A DNA stretch of 64,000 nt, taken from assembly GCA_026826555.1 (NCBI GenBank), contig JAKSZT010021121.1, positions 628,470 through 692,469 of the forward strand, given 5' to 3'. The notes under the pieces were generated by a model. It saw only the letters and a program-made list of their open reading frames with translations. It ran no database searches and was not told the origin of the DNA. Made by a program: the position numbers and the translations under genes. Of this stretch, positions 10,330-22,807 are shown one piece after another (position 1 is the stretch's first letter; each line of letters begins with the position of its first letter). Source of the stretch: Tolypeutes matacus. Its lineage: Eukaryota > Chordata > Mammalia > Cingulata > Chlamyphoridae.

Positions 10330-11892
10330 CTTTGAACTTAGATTATTTCTTTTCCATTAGGGCCAGAATATTCCAGTGATTAAACACAACTGCCTCCCAG
10401 TCAAAAGACTCATTCTTTGTTTCTGGGAAGAGGGGAGAGATGTTTCTTGGTATCTGTTTTCTAGGTCACTTTTATCTCTGTGTCTGAAAGGTTTCCAGTT
10501 GTAGGAAGCTGAATTTGGCCTGTGGGAATGCCTACTGTGTTTCTAGCTTTTTCTTGCATTCCCTGGAAATGGTTTCCTCTGGGGTTGAAATCCACATCAT
10601 TATCAAATAATATTCATTGTGTCCCCATGTATGTGGTGCTGGACTCATTAACCTGGAAGAGTCTAAAGCGCCAGTTTCTAAGGAATTGAGTCTGCAGGAA
10701 AGTTTCAATGACTTATAAATGACTCATGACTTTCAATGAATTATAAAGACTCAGAATTTTAGAGTCTTAGGGGACTTTGAATTCAGATTTTGAAAGGATT
10801 TTTTTTCATGCTTTAGTACTTAAAAATTTTTTTTCTTATAGAAAATTTCAAAATTACATAAAAATGGAGTGAATAATATGATAAAACCCTGCTGTACCCA
10901 GTATTACCCTTAAATCTGGGCAAGAAAGGCTCTTTCCCTGGGCCCTGAGCTTTAGAAAGTCCTGCCCTGGCCCCCTTCAGGCCCTGCCCGTTCCCATGAG
11001 GAGAAGCCTGTAGGGCTAAGTGGGTGTATTCTTACTTGGAGCCTGTGTCTCCCCTTCTAGGCCTTGCTCCTGGGAACTGGAACCCTGGAATTCCCTGCCT
11101 TTATGGCCTCAAGCCTGCTTCCAAGACCTGTGCAGGCCTCTTCCTTGGGTCTACACTTCCAAGGGTGAATTGTGTCATCGGTTTGTGTACCATTGGTACT
11201 GAGGTGGCTATTTAGAGGGTGATGCGCTCAGAGCTTGGACATGTGGACTGGGGTGTCTACATGTGTGGCCTTTACCAATAAAGGTGGGAAATGGGAGTGA
11301 GGAGAGAAGGGCCTGGTTCTTCCCATGCTGCATGTCAGTTGTGGAGCTGCAAGGAATCGTGAATGCTAAATTTGAACTTAGCATTCTAGCTCCTTTGGAG
11401 GGTATATTTGTCAAGGTAGGAGGATAGGGCCATGTTTTATTCCATAATTTGTTGGCTTGAGTAATAATTTAAAAATATTTAGACATATGGTTAGTGGCCC
11501 TGATTTTATACTATTGTTCTGGGTCCTGAAAAAGTTAGAGTCGGGCCTACACATAGCCATCATTTGGGAGGAATTTTAAGGAGGAAGAATTTAACCTCAC
11601 AACTTAGAGGTTAGTCTAGTCTGCAGCCCTTGTTTTAAAGAGGAGGATGGTGAGGCTCAGAAAAGGAAGTACCTTGCCTCTGGTCATTAATTGGGAAGTG
11701 GTAGTAGAATTGAGTTGGAATTTGGGTCTCCAGGCTCCAGGTCAGAGTTTTTTTTTGTCACTCCATGCTGCTTCTCTCTTACTTCGTTCTCCAGAAACCA
11801 AGTTAGTTTATTCATAATAATGTTTAACCTTAGACTTACTTCCTTTCCTTCCTGGTGTGCTGCCTGTCTTTCTCCATAATTGATTTGTGTGT
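10330..11892. other. Intergenic: mostly unique; L1 and MIR scraps
   Basis: 10330-10800 unique. 10800-10910 short L1-like 3' fragment. 10920-11590 unique with no credible exon; short frames here lack splice or homology support. 11600-11790 antisense MIR (GGATGGTGAGGCTCAGAAAA pattern). Confidence 0.5.
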
Positions 11893-12803
11893 GTATTAGA
11901 GTTCTCCAGAGAAATAACCAACAGGATTTATATTTAATACCTATATGTAATATTAAGAGATTTATTTTGGTAATTGGCTCATGTCACCATGGGGATGGGC
12001 AAGTCCAATTCCATAAGACAGGCCACAAGTCGGGAACTCTGATGAAGGGTTTCTATGAATTCCCCAGGTGTTTTGTTTCCTGGGCTGCTCAAGCAAATAC
12101 CATGAAATGGGTTGGGTTAAATAATGGGAATTTATTAGCTCAGTTTTGAGGTTATAGAAAAAAGTCCAAATCAAGACATCATCAAGGCAGTCCTTTCTCC
12201 CTGAAGACTGTGGTGTTCTGGGGCTGGCTGCCAGCAATCTTTGGTTCTTAGCTTGTGACATGGCAGCATCTCCTGGTCTCTCCCTTCTTTTCTGGGTTTC
12301 ATTGATGTTCAGCTTCTGGCTGCTTTCTCTGGCTTTCTATCTCTATGTCTGAATTTCATTTTGCTTATAAAGGGCTCCAATAATAGGACCCATCCTGATT
12401 AAGGTGGGCCACACCTTAACTGAAGTAATCTCATCAAAAGGTCTTACTTACACTGGGTTCACACCCACATGAATGGATTAGGTTTAAGAACGTGTTTTTC
12501 AACTCCAAACCACCACACCAGGAGAAGCTGACTGACTGAAGTCGATATAGAATTTTTTCTTTCTGACTGCTAAAATCATCATTTTACCCTTTAAGGCCTT
12601 CTACTGATTGGTTGAGACTTCTCTCATTGCTGAAGGAAATCCCTTGTTGATTGTAGATGTAATCAGCCATGGATGCAATCAACTGATTAATGATTTAAAT
12701 CCATGAAATAGTTTCAAAGTTAGCAATCTGGCCAGTGCTTGCTTGACCAAACAACTGGACATCATAACCTAGCCAAGTTGACACATGAACTTAACCATCA
12801 GAG
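11893..12803 (-). mobile_element. ERVL-type LTR, antisense, split by a second LTR
   Basis: Starts GTGTATTAGAGTTCTCCAGA and ends AGCCAAGTTGACACATGAAC..CCATCA, the two ends typical of an MLT2-like LTR in reverse. It is interrupted at 12069-12517. Confidence 0.6.
12069..12517 (-). mobile_element. MaLR-type solo LTR inside the ERVL LTR
   Basis: 449 bp from TGTTTTGTTTCCTGGGCTGC to CACCACA, with an exact 5-bp target duplication CCAGG (12064-12068 and 12518-12522). The internal AAGGTGGGCCACACCTTAA is MST/MLT1-like. The insertion is younger than its host LTR. Confidence 0.75.
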
Positions 12804-12824
12804 TGTGGGTCCCAGGGATATAAG

Positions 12825-14570
12825 TTCCCCCCCCCCGTTTTTAAATTAGGAAAATATTAAACATATACAAGAGTTAATGAACTCCCAAGTTTCCATTACC
12901 TAACTTCAACAATGATAAACTTATGGCCAGTCTTGTTTCATCTATACCCCAACTGCTTCTCCCTACCTCCAACTAGATTAGTTTGAAGTAAAGGTTGTCT
13001 TATTTATAAATATCTCCATATGCATTTCTAAAAGAAAAGAATTTAAAAAAGCAATTACAAAATCATTCCAAGGCAAAAAAAAGTAAATGACTGTTTAATA
13101 TAATCAAAGATTCACACTGTTCAAATTTCCTTGATGGTTTTTTTTTTTTTTTTGAGGTACCAAGGACTGGGGATTGAACCTTGGACCTTGTATGTAGGAA
13201 GCTGGCGCTCAACCACTGAGCCACATCAGCTTCCCTGAGTTGTTTTTTTTCGTTTGGTTTTGCTTTTTTTTTAGGAGGCATCAGGAATCGAACCTGGAAC
13301 CTCCCATGTGGGAAGCAGGCACTCAACCACATGAGCCACATTCACTCCCTTTTATTAATTGCCCCCCGCCCCCGGGATGGCTCCCTCGTCTGTTTTGCTC
13401 ATTGTATTTGCTAATTGTCTGCTCGCTGTTTTTTGCTCATTGTCTGCTTTTGTGTTTTTTTCTTTAGGAGGCCCCAGGAACCAAATCTAGGGCCTCCCAT
13501 GTGGGAGGCAGATGCTCAACTGCTTAAGCCACATCTGCTCCCTGCTTGTTCGTTTTTGCTCGTTGTCTGCTGCTTTTTTTTTTTTTTTTCCTCGTTGTTT
13601 TTGCTTGATGTCTGTTCATTGTTTGTTTATCTTCTTTAGGGAGCACTGGGAACTGAACCTGGGACCTCCCATTTGGGAGGTGGGTGCTCAACTGCTTGAG
13701 CCACATCCGCTCCTCCCTCTTATTAATTTTTAAAAAAATGGTTTACTTTGAAATACCTTCAAACATACAGAAAAGTTACAAAACTAATACAAATACCATA
13801 CCGAGAACTCCAACATACCCCTATCCCCTCAGGTAGCTAGATCCATAATTTTAAACATTTTGCCACATTTGCCATATCATTCTACCTATCTGTCCATCTT
13901 CCTATCAATCCATCTTTCTAGCCAGATGGCTGTGTATCTAGCAGACTTTATCAGTAAATTTTCTGAATACTTGCCTTGAACCCTTAATACTACCATGTAC
14001 ATTTCCTAAAAACAAGGATATTCACTTATGCATAACCTTAAGTACAGTCATCAAGTTCAAGAAACTTAACACTAATATAAAATTTACCCTGTACTCCATT
14101 TTTTCCATATGCCCCAATAATGTCCTTTTTGAGCCTTATTTCCTCCCTTGCTAGATCCTGTCCAGGATTAAGTATTGCATTTAATTGTCATTGTCACTTT
14201 AGTTGCTCTTCCCTTCTTTTTTTTTCTTTTTTTCTTTTGGGAACTTATATACAACATAAACTTTCCCATCTCAACCACTCCCAAGATTACCACTCACTGG
14301 GATTAATCACATTCACAATATGTGGTACCCTCACAACCTTCCATTAGTAAAACTTTCTCATCTCTCCAAACAGAAACCCTACACCCACTTTGCATTAACT
14401 CCCTGAACCCTTCCTACCACCCCTGGCAACATGTATTCTAATTTCTGTCTCTACAAATTTGTATATTCTCCAATATTTTCTTTATAGTTATGATGGGATT
14501 AAATTTAACATCCTAAATCTGTAACAATCTCATTTTCATTGACACCAGCTTAACTTCAATATCATATACA
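12825..14570 (-). mobile_element. Antisense L1 3'-UTR sequence with DAS SINEs
   Basis: L1-type 3'-UTR blocks at 12825-13130 and 13735-14570 (for example TTGTTTCATCTATACCCC and GTACTCCATTTTTTCC context) flank a SINE cluster. No intact L1 frame. Confidence 0.6.
13135..13712 (-). mobile_element. Cluster of four antisense DAS SINE units
   Basis: Antisense units end near 13235, 13345, 13542 and 13710, each with a GGAACC/GGGACC B-box core and a GAGCCACAT motif. They are separated by T-rich linkers, indicating dimeric elements inserted next to each other. Confidence 0.82.
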
Positions 14571-14757
14571 GGGAAGCGGCTGTGGCTCAATCAGTGGGGC
14601 TCCCGTTTGCCATATGGGAGGCCCCGGGTTCGGTTCCCGGGGCCTCCTGGTGGGGGCAGGCCCGCCCGCATGGCGTGGTTGGCTGGCCCGACGAGCGCAA
14701 GCAGCAGGGGGGGGATAAATGAATAAATAAATAAAATCTTTATATAAAAAAAAAATA
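14570..14757 (+). mobile_element. DAS SINE (long-tailed subfamily)
   Basis: Begins GGGAAGCGGCTGTGGCTCAA (A-box region) and has B-box GGTTCGGTTCCC, a GC-rich middle and the tail GATAAATGAATAAATAAATA. A target duplication ATATCATATACA flanks it. Near-identical copies occur at 23265, 40780 (-), 45045 (-), 46685, 47615 (-) and 58327. Confidence 0.93.
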
Positions 14758-16366
14758 TATCATATACAAACTATGTTCTTTTATCCTTCCATCCCCCCAC
14801 CTTTATGTAGTTCTTGTCACAAATTACATGTTTGTACATTATGAGTCCAAAACACTGATTTCTCATTATATTTTCTGTATTTACCTTTTAGCTACTGTAG
14901 GAAGTAAAAAGTGGAGTTACAAACCAATGATACAATAGTACTGATATTTATATTTACCCATGTTGTTACTCCCCCTGGAGATCTTTATTTCTTCATGTGG
15001 GTTCAATCTATTGCCCATTATCCTTTCCTTCCAACCTGCAGAAATCTCTTCAGTATCTCTTGTACGGCTGGTCTAGTGGGACGAATTCCTTCAGCTTTTG
15101 TTTATTTGGGAATGTCTTTATCTCTTCCTCATTTCTGAAAGATAGTTTTGCCAGATACAAAGTTCTTGGTTGTAAGGTCTTTGCTTTCAGCACTTTAAAC
15201 ATGTCATCATACTGTCTTCTTGCCTCCATGGTTTCTGATGAGAAACAGCACTTAATTTTATTGAAGCTCCCTTGTACATGACATGTTTGTTCTTTCTTGC
15301 GGCTTTCAAAATTCTATCTTTGGCATTCAATAGTTTTATTACAACATGTTTTCCTTTAGCTCTTTGAGCATAATTAGGGCCATTTAAGAAAAGTCTTTGT
15401 CCCAGGTCCTTGTTGATTTCTAATTCTTTAATTTTCTCCTTTGCCTGGGCCATCACTTCCTGTTTCTTTGTATGCTTTGTAATCTTTTGTTGAAACCTGG
15501 ACATTTGATATTTTAATGTGTTATTGTTGGAATTTAGACTTTGAGGCATCTTTTCCTTAAATTTGTATCCAGCTAGTATTATGAGAAAGCTTTCCTTGAA
15601 TGCCAGGAGCTGACCCCACAGGACAACAACAACAGCAAGCCACCTCTCCCAGGCTTTGCAGTTTGACCTGTGAGAGTGCTTCCCTTCAGGACTTAGGCAC
15701 ACAAAGAGTTTAGAGAATAGCTTCAGGCCAAAACATAGGGGCCTCCCTGATCCTTTCTGGTCATGGTCTTGTCTAAGGCATGTGTGTGTGGCCCCCATTT
15801 ACACAGTTCTGAATGTGGCCTCTTCCCTAGGAAACAGTTTCCTCACAGTCCCCAGCACTGCATTGTATGTCCTACAGCCAGCAATCCTGGCTCCAGGCAC
15901 ACGACTTGACTGCTCTCCACAGCCTTCTGTGAGAGAGTTCCATGAGCTGCCTTCTACACCCAGGGCCAGTTCTGGGATGGCGAGTGCCTGAGGCTACCCC
16001 CAGACAGAATGGGCCAGACTTACATGCTCCCAGTATATGCCTGAGGGTTACTTGGGTCCCTCTGGACCTGGGACCAGGGATCCACACTGGGAGCCTGAGC
16101 TGGCTCTGTGCCAAGCCAATGAGAAAAGGGGAGGGACTGGCCAGGGTGCCAGGATATCCTACTGCTTTTTAGTAGCCCTTTTTTTTTATTTGGTGCTTGT
16201 AATTTTCTGGAGCTTTGAGAAAGATGTTCCTGCCAGTTTTTGCTGGCTGTTCAAAGCTTCTGGGGGGGAAGGGGGACAGAGTCCTAAAGTGCCTTACTCA
16301 CCATTTTGATGAGGGTGGGCTTATAATTATAATTTTTTTTACATTTGATACATTTTAATTAGAATA
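14757..16366 (-). mobile_element. Antisense L1M-type 3' region
   Basis: Contains the L1M 3'-UTR motifs CACTTTAAACATGTCATCAT and GTTTCTGATGAGAAACAGCA read on the + strand. The long frame on the opposite strand (15798-15187) is not a gene. 15600-16330 is GC-richer L1M 3'-UTR-like sequence. Confidence 0.6.
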
Positions 16367-16515
16367 TAGGTGACTCATGAAACTTGTATGAGCACGTCTA
16401 CACTCCCATCTTGAGTGTGTACTTTCACTTTGCATTAAATTATCCTGCTACTATATGACTAGTCCTTGAATTCTTTCTCGTGACTGTGTCAAGAAACCTC
16501 CTACCATAGGCTGAG
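16367..16515 (+). repeat. ERV R-U5 (5' LTR without U3)
   Basis: About 90 bases (16367-16455) match 18277-18366 with many transitions, sharing TTGAGTGTGTACTTTCACTT and an ATTAAA motif (16434-16439). Further U5-like sequence follows. A donor-like GTAAGTA at 16584 lies downstream in the leader. Confidence 0.7.
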
Positions 16516-17547
16516 GTCTTTCTGCAAGACCTCCCAGGGCCCCTCCAACATCAGATTTTGATAACCGCAGAAGGGACGGCAAAAGTAAGTATTGGCCTTT
16601 TGGTCTTTTCTACCTGCTCCTGGCCTTTCCTACCTACTCCTTTGCACTCTGTCCTTTTGGCCACAGAACATAATCTCAACCCACCTGCCAGATCATGGCT
16701 CCCCTCCCCAGAGGGTGGTGGAGGTATATTAGTAAGGCCTCTGAAACAATAAAGGTATCTGCTACATCACCTGGCCTTGCCCCCAAGTGGATGGAAGCAT
16801 GCTGCTGCTGAAGACTCCTGTGACTTTGCCAGCCAGTGATGGCTCAGTCTCCTTAGCCCTACAGCAGACTCTGTCTCCAGACTGGCTCTGTTTCATAGTG
16901 CCAGAGGGTGTGGCCTAACAGGCCGGTGGAACACTGGAGCCAGCCTCTCTGTTCTCACTACAGTATGTCAACTGCATGAAAGACAGGCCAACAGGGGCAA
17001 TACTTGCCAGAGTGAGGACCTAAAGAAACACAATTGTCTTTAAGGCCTTCTCCTATGGAGGGTTAACATGTGTTAACATGTGTTGTAAGCCTGGCTTTCG
17101 CCTACTCTAAGCAAATGTCCTAGGGAAGGAAGTTCCACTGTTATTTCACTCACTGGAGAAAATCTCCCCCTCTGGGCACCTATTAAACATTTGTGCTTGC
17201 ACCCTTAGGCTTCTTTTCCAGATTCACAGGGCTTCTTCTAAAAGTCTTCTTGGCTGGGCTGCCACTGTAGCAACAATCCAAGATCAATCAGACTGTTGGC
17301 TATATCATACCAAACCTCACCTCACTGATAATGTCCCTGTTAGTAACATCTTAACAAGCACACTTTCACACACCCCTAACAGTTAAAAACAACTCAGCCC
17401 CTGGTGTACCCTGTTTCTTTCTGGGCACATCTCTCTCTCTCAACACTTCCTCTAAAGAGGCAACTGCTGAAACCTTGTTTGCTATCATTGCGATACAGAA
17501 GCAGCCAGCCAAATTACCAAAAATCTAGGCCTTGAGTCCTCATCCAT

Positions 17548-17841
17548 ATGGGAGGCTGTAAAACCATTCTCTCCCTTACTTGGTTCCTTCCTCTCCTTGG
17601 GCCATTAGTTCTGGTCATTCTACTCTTAATCTTTGGGCCCTGCTTATTCATCCTACTAATTAAATTTCTATCTGCCAGACTTCAACAGCTCCACTTTAAG
17701 ATGATGGTCACACAAGGATTTTCTCCAGTCCCAAGTGAAAACCTCCCAGCCGATCCTCCCTTGGGATCTTCAGATTTAGTAGCCAGAGAATTCCACTCCT
17801 GTGATAGGCAGGGACAACATCCCAATGACAGCATGAAGTAG
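17548..17841 (+). pseudogene. Retroviral env fragment (transmembrane subunit end)
   Basis: A 97-residue frame whose first half holds one long hydrophobic segment (about residues 9-40) followed by a short basic, Gln-rich tail. This is the layout of the membrane anchor and cytoplasmic tail of gamma-type Env, placed directly upstream of the purine tract and 3' LTR as in a provirus. The ectodomain upstream (about 17150-17540) is interrupted by stops. It is a broken remnant, not a host membrane protein. Confidence 0.75.
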
Positions 17842-17910
17842 TTACAGAAGACAGATTATCCTCCTTTATCACCCCTTAAGAATAAGGGATGGAATTCTCT
17901 GAGGGGGGAA

Positions 17911-18366
17911 TGAGGTAGGGAAAGGTGGGAGAAGGGAGATAATTCGGCAATGGAGGAGGACCAACGAAAATCACCATCAGATAATACCTAACTGCAGTGG
18001 AAAGTCACCCTTCCAAGGCCTGGGGCCCAAGGCCTGATGCCATAAGATACCAGATGGCAAAAGGCCCACCCATCACCTGACCACCACATGCTTCAGTGAC
18101 CCCTCCCCGGGACAGTTCCACTCCTCGAGTAATACGGAGCCAGTGAAAAAAGTTTTCAATCTCTCTTTTGCATAAGGCAGACCAATGAGAACGTTGGGAC
18201 TTACAAGTCCTAATTTACATGGAGAGGGAAGAAAGGAGAAACCTAACCTTAATAAAACGGTACCTCCAGCCCAGCAGGTGCAATTCATGCCAACTCCTAT
18301 GAGCATGCTCGTGCTCCCGTCTTGAGTGTGTACTTTCACTTTACATTAAATTCTCCTGCTACTGAG
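17911..18366 (+). repeat. ERV 3' LTR, U3-R
   Basis: Starts TGAGGTAGGG right after the purine tract GAGGGGGGAA. AATAAAA at 18251 is placed like a TATA-type box about 27 bases before the presumed R start (about 18277). ATTAAA at 18345-18350 lies 16 bases before an A-rich end (GAGAAACAAACAAACAAAGG). Confidence 0.7.
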
Positions 18367-18379
18367 AAACAAACAAACA

Positions 18380-20700
18380 AAGGTCCATAAATTGCATTTG
18401 GTTGATATGCTCTAAAGTCTCTCTTAATTAATGTATAGGCTTCCCTTCCTCTCTTTTCTTTTCTTGCAATTTATTTGTTGAAGAAACTGCATTTGTTTGG
18501 TCTGTAGTTTCCCACATCCTGGATTTTGCTGATTGCATCCCTATGGTGTTCTACATATTTCTCTGTTCTCCTTATTTCCTGGAAATTGTTAGTTAAATCT
18601 GGAGACTTGAGGTGATTCAGGTTTGTTGTGGCAAGAAGACTTCATAGAAGGCACTACATACTTCCCTCAGGAGGCCCATATGTCTCAGTGTCTCTTCTCT
18701 GATCTAAGTGGCCAATGATGATCATTGACTGCATCCAGTATTTCATTAGGGGTTGGCAAGAATGATAATATTCCATCATTCTGTCATAATGTATTACCTG
18801 GGATCCTTTTCTTTAAATAACAGCTTTATTGAGATTTAATTCACTTATCATACAACTCACCCATTTAAAATATACAATCGTGGTTTTAGTATATTCACAG
18901 AGCTGTGTAATGACCACCACAGTCAATTTTAGAATTTTTTCATCACTTCAAAAAGAAACCCCACATCCTTTATCTTTCATACCCCACCATCTCATCTGTC
19001 CCAGCCCTAAGCAATCATTAAATTTTCTGTCACTATAGATTTGCCCATTCTGGACATTTCGTATATATGGAATCATATACTAAGTTGTCTTCTGTGACTG
19101 GCTTCTTTCACTTAGCACGATGTTTTCAAGGCCATTCATGTTGTAGCTTTTTATCAGTACTTCATTCCTTTTTATGGCCAAATAATTTTCCTTTGTATGG
19201 ATATACCACATTTTATCCATTTATCAGTTGATAGACATTTGGATTGTTTCTACCTTTTGGCTATTGTGAATAATGCTTTGAATATCTGTTTACAAGTTTT
19301 TGCGTGTGCATATGTTTTTATGTCTCTTGGGTATAATCTAGGAGTGGAATTGCTGGCTTTTTGAGGAACTGCTAGACTATTTTCTAAAGTGGCCACACCA
19401 TTTTGCATTCCCAGCAGTAGTGTATGAGAGTTCCATTTTCTCCACATCTTTGTCAACATTCGTTCTTATCTGACTTTTTAATTCTAGCCATCCTTGTGGA
19501 TGTGAAGTGGCATCTCATTGTTTTGATTTGCATTTCCCTGATAGCCAATGACATTGAGTATCTTTTCATGTGCTTGTTGGACATTTGTATATCTTCACTG
19601 AAGAAATGTCTGTTCTGACCCTTTGCCCATTTTTAAATTGGGTTGTTTGTCTTTTTGTTGAGTTGTAGGAGTTCTTTCTATATTCTGGATGCTGGACTCT
19701 TGCCAGATATATGATTTGCAAATATTTTTTCCCATTCTGTGGTTTGTTTTTTCACTTTTTTGAGAGTGTCCTTTGAATCATAGAATTTAAAAATTTTGGT
19801 GAAGTCTAATTTATCTTTTTTTTTTTTTCTTTTGTTGATTGTTCTTCCGGTGTCATGTCTAAGTCATTGCCAAATCCAAAGTCATGCATATTTACCCCTA
19901 TATTTTCTTCTGAGAGTTTTATACTATTAGCTTCTACATTTAGATCTTGGATCTATTTTGAGTTAATTTTTGTAAGTGGTGTGAGGTAAGGGTCCAATTT
20001 AATTATTTTGCCTGTGACTACCCAGGTGCCCTGGTACTATTTGTCGAAAAGACTTCTTTCTTGGCACTCTGGTTGAAAATCAATTGACTATTGACATTTG
20101 GGTTTATTTCTGGACTGTCAATTCTACTCTGTTGATCTCTATGTCAACTGTTAAGCCTATACCACACTATTTTGATTACTGTTGCTATTTAGTAAGTTTT
20201 GAAATAGAGAAATATGAGCCATCCAACTTTTCTTATTTTTCAGGATTGTTTTGGCTATTCTGAGTCCCTTGCAATTCCATATGAATTTTAGAATAAGTTT
20301 GCCAGTTTCTATAAAGAAGCCAGCTAGAATTCTGATAGGGATTGGGTTGAATCTGTAGAGTAATTTAGGGAGTATTGCCATCTTAACAGTATTAAGCCTT
20401 TGATCCATGAATATGGAATGTTTTGACATTTATTTAGATACTCTTTAATTTCTTTCAGCAATGATTTGTAGTTTTTGGAGTATATGTTTGCTCTTCTTTT
20501 GTTAAAATTATTCCTAAATATTTTATTCTTTCTGATGCTATTGTAAATGGAATTATTTTCTTAATTTCATTTTCAGATTGTTCATTGCAAGTGTATAAAA
20601 ATACAGTTGATTTTTTACATATTGATCTTATATCCTGCAACCTTGGCTGAAATCATTTGTTAGTTCTAATGGTACATAAATTGCTTCGCAGACTAATCCA
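18380..20700 (-). mobile_element. Antisense old L1 (L1M type)
   Basis: 18385-18800 resembles an L1M 3' region. 18810-20640 reads, in reverse, from an L1 3' UTR (TTTATTGAGATTTAATTCAC) through ORF2 (GATTTGCATTTCCCTGATAG near 19520). All frames are broken by multiple mutations; minus-strand ORF2 scraps remain at 20157-20429 and 20455-20640. Confidence 0.8.
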
Positions 20701-22807
20701 ATAAAATTTGGGCTCCTTTGAAAGGATAGTTCCTGAGGTCAGTGTTTGAGATTTGTTCTGACTTCAGAAGGGTTCTTCTTAGCTGTCTCTTTCCTCATTT
20801 CTCTCTGGCACACTAGTGGGCTTACAGTTTAATGTGTATCTTTCTGAGCTAGGAGAGGGTAGGGAGGGCATGGGTCTTGGTTCAAATATCACAGACTCGT
20901 ACAAATCTTATCTACTTTTAGTAGATTTTCTTAAATAAATGTTTTTTTTTTTTTTCATTTCCCATATGCCCTTAGGGCCATTTTCAGAGACTTTATATAT
21001 TTGCATCTATATAATTTTCATTAGTTTCACTGGGGAGAAGGCCTATGCCCTCATGCTGTCATGTAAGAAGTGGAACTTCAGGCTAAATCTCAAATCCTTT
21101 TATAAAAAGAAGCTTTCCCCCTCATCAATTATTTGATTACTTTAAGTATTTTTTGTCCTTACAGTTCCAGTTTGTACAGGAAAGGCAGATGACATTTTCA
21201 ATTCATTTTTTAAATATTGTCTCAAAACAGACCAAATTAGAAAGCGAAATCTACTCTCCTCTTTTTCAAGCCAGATCAAAATTACGTGCATCATTTGTGT
21301 TACTAGACTGAACTATATTTAGTTGAATCTTCATAGTGAGAGGAATCAAAGAGGCGTTATGTGGGATGTTTTCCTGAAAATAATTATTTCTCAAATGTAC
21401 ATCGTGTTGCAATGACTTTTGTAGGCTAACAGAAAAATTCACAACCTTTTTTTAAAATCTCCCTTGTGTACCCTCAAACCTGCCCATCAGAGCAAACCCA
21501 GTTTCTGATACTCAGTAGTGGATGTGTAGATGAGGCGGGCTTATCTTTCATTTGTCTGTTTTACCTGAAGATTCAGGCAGAGAAGTTATTTCTATTTTAT
21601 AACTAATTCTACTCCTTTATTAGTGAAGCAGTTCTCAGAAACTGGAACTTTTTTGAAGTCTCCATTTTATGTATTAGGAAACTGAGTCTCAGAATGCAGG
21701 TCTGATGATAGCCTCTATGAGGCCTTCAGGTGAGTTAGAAAAAAGGCACCCCTTAAGACACTTTACCACTATCTGCTGCAAAATTGTATACAAATCTATG
21801 AAGATTACAGTGTGTGCAGCATCTCTGTAGTTGGATGATCCACAACCTTTACAACAGTACCTGGTTGCCCTGCTAGAGAGGGTAAGTACTTTGCCAAAAG
21901 TCAAGGGCTGGCAAGTGAAGGGGGCTGGGCTTAGAACCTGGGTCTGGTCTCTGCTCATCCAATTATCCTGATACCTCTAACTCCCTATCATTCGTGGACA
22001 GCTGAGAATGGGGCACCCTTAATCAGAAAGGGAGGATGGGGCCAGGTAGAAAAGGATTGCCTGAGGGGGAGGAGTCCTCTGAATTCCTTGCTTCAACCTC
22101 CCAATGTTCTGAGGAGAGGAGCCAGGTAACTGTAGCAACTGCCATTCCCCTACCATCTGAGCCTTGGGAATAGGCAGTATTAAGGCTTAAAAGCCAGGAG
22201 GCTCGAGCCTCCTGGAGATCTGCTCTATGTATTTAAGCAGATCTCAGGAGGGCTTAAGGCCTAGCCTGTTGGAATATTGTCCTGGGATCCTTATATTCCT
22301 AAGAAGCTTGTCTTCTTCTTGTTGTTGTTCTTTGCTACTTTCTTTGTGATCCCTATCAGGGATAGGCCACTCGGTTTGGGTCACCATGGTTTTCTGAGCA
22401 CACTTCCCAATGATGCCTGGCCTAGTCTGACCTTTGTATAGAAGCAGTTGATGAACATGTCTTCAGACATTCATTTTATGCCCACACACTCCTCCTCGCA
22501 GAGCTAGCCATCCTTTCTTTTGGCACTGGGTCCCGACATCTAGGGTGACAGACCCTTTTCACCATTGTTGTTGGGTGATAGGAAGCTCCTTGAGTTTGGT
22601 GAGAGGGAGTCAGGGGTTTCATCCCTGATGGAAATGACCCTTAAAAAAATCAGTTTGCTCAAATGAACCATGAGATATTGTTTGGTAAATTAAGAATAGA
22701 AATACCTCTGGCCTTTAGATAGAAATGATGAGAGGCTCTTTGGAATCCAGAAGAATCTGGGAAAGAATTTCTAAATTTTCCCTTTCAGTTGCCATAAAGT
22801 ACCAGGG
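20700..22807. other. Intergenic, mostly unique; MIR; palindrome cluster
   Basis: 20700-21640 no recognisable feature. 21640-21960 antisense MIR-like piece (AGGAAACTGAGTCTCAGAAT). 21960-22800 unique sequence with the palindromes at 22194-22245. No coding exon supported. Confidence 0.5.
22194..22245. repeat. Two adjacent palindromes
   Basis: 22194-22215 is a perfect 22-bp palindrome centred on CTCGAG (CCAGGAGGCTCGAGCCTCCT + GG). Overlapping its end, GAGATCTGCT (22215-22224) pairs with AGCAGATCTC (22236-22245) around an 11-base loop. Confidence 0.9.

Larger units (their letters stand above)
16367..18366 (+). mobile_element. Class I (gamma-type) endogenous retrovirus, internally deleted
   Basis: R-U5-like sequence (16367-16515), a leader, env remnants, a purine-rich tract just before 17911, then U3-R to 18366 and an A-rich tail. 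gag and pol are absent; only the end of env is recognisable. The 5' copy lacks U3 and the 3' copy lacks U5 (see findings). No complete viral gene is present. Confidence 0.78.

Noticed and set aside
14570..14640. tRNA gene from the A/B-box sequence
   Set aside because: It is the tRNA-like head of a DAS SINE with tail and target duplication; many near-identical copies occur here.
15187..15798. 203-codon minus-strand frame as a gene
   Set aside because: Lies in L1M 3'-UTR-type repeat; no splice sites or family similarity beyond L1.
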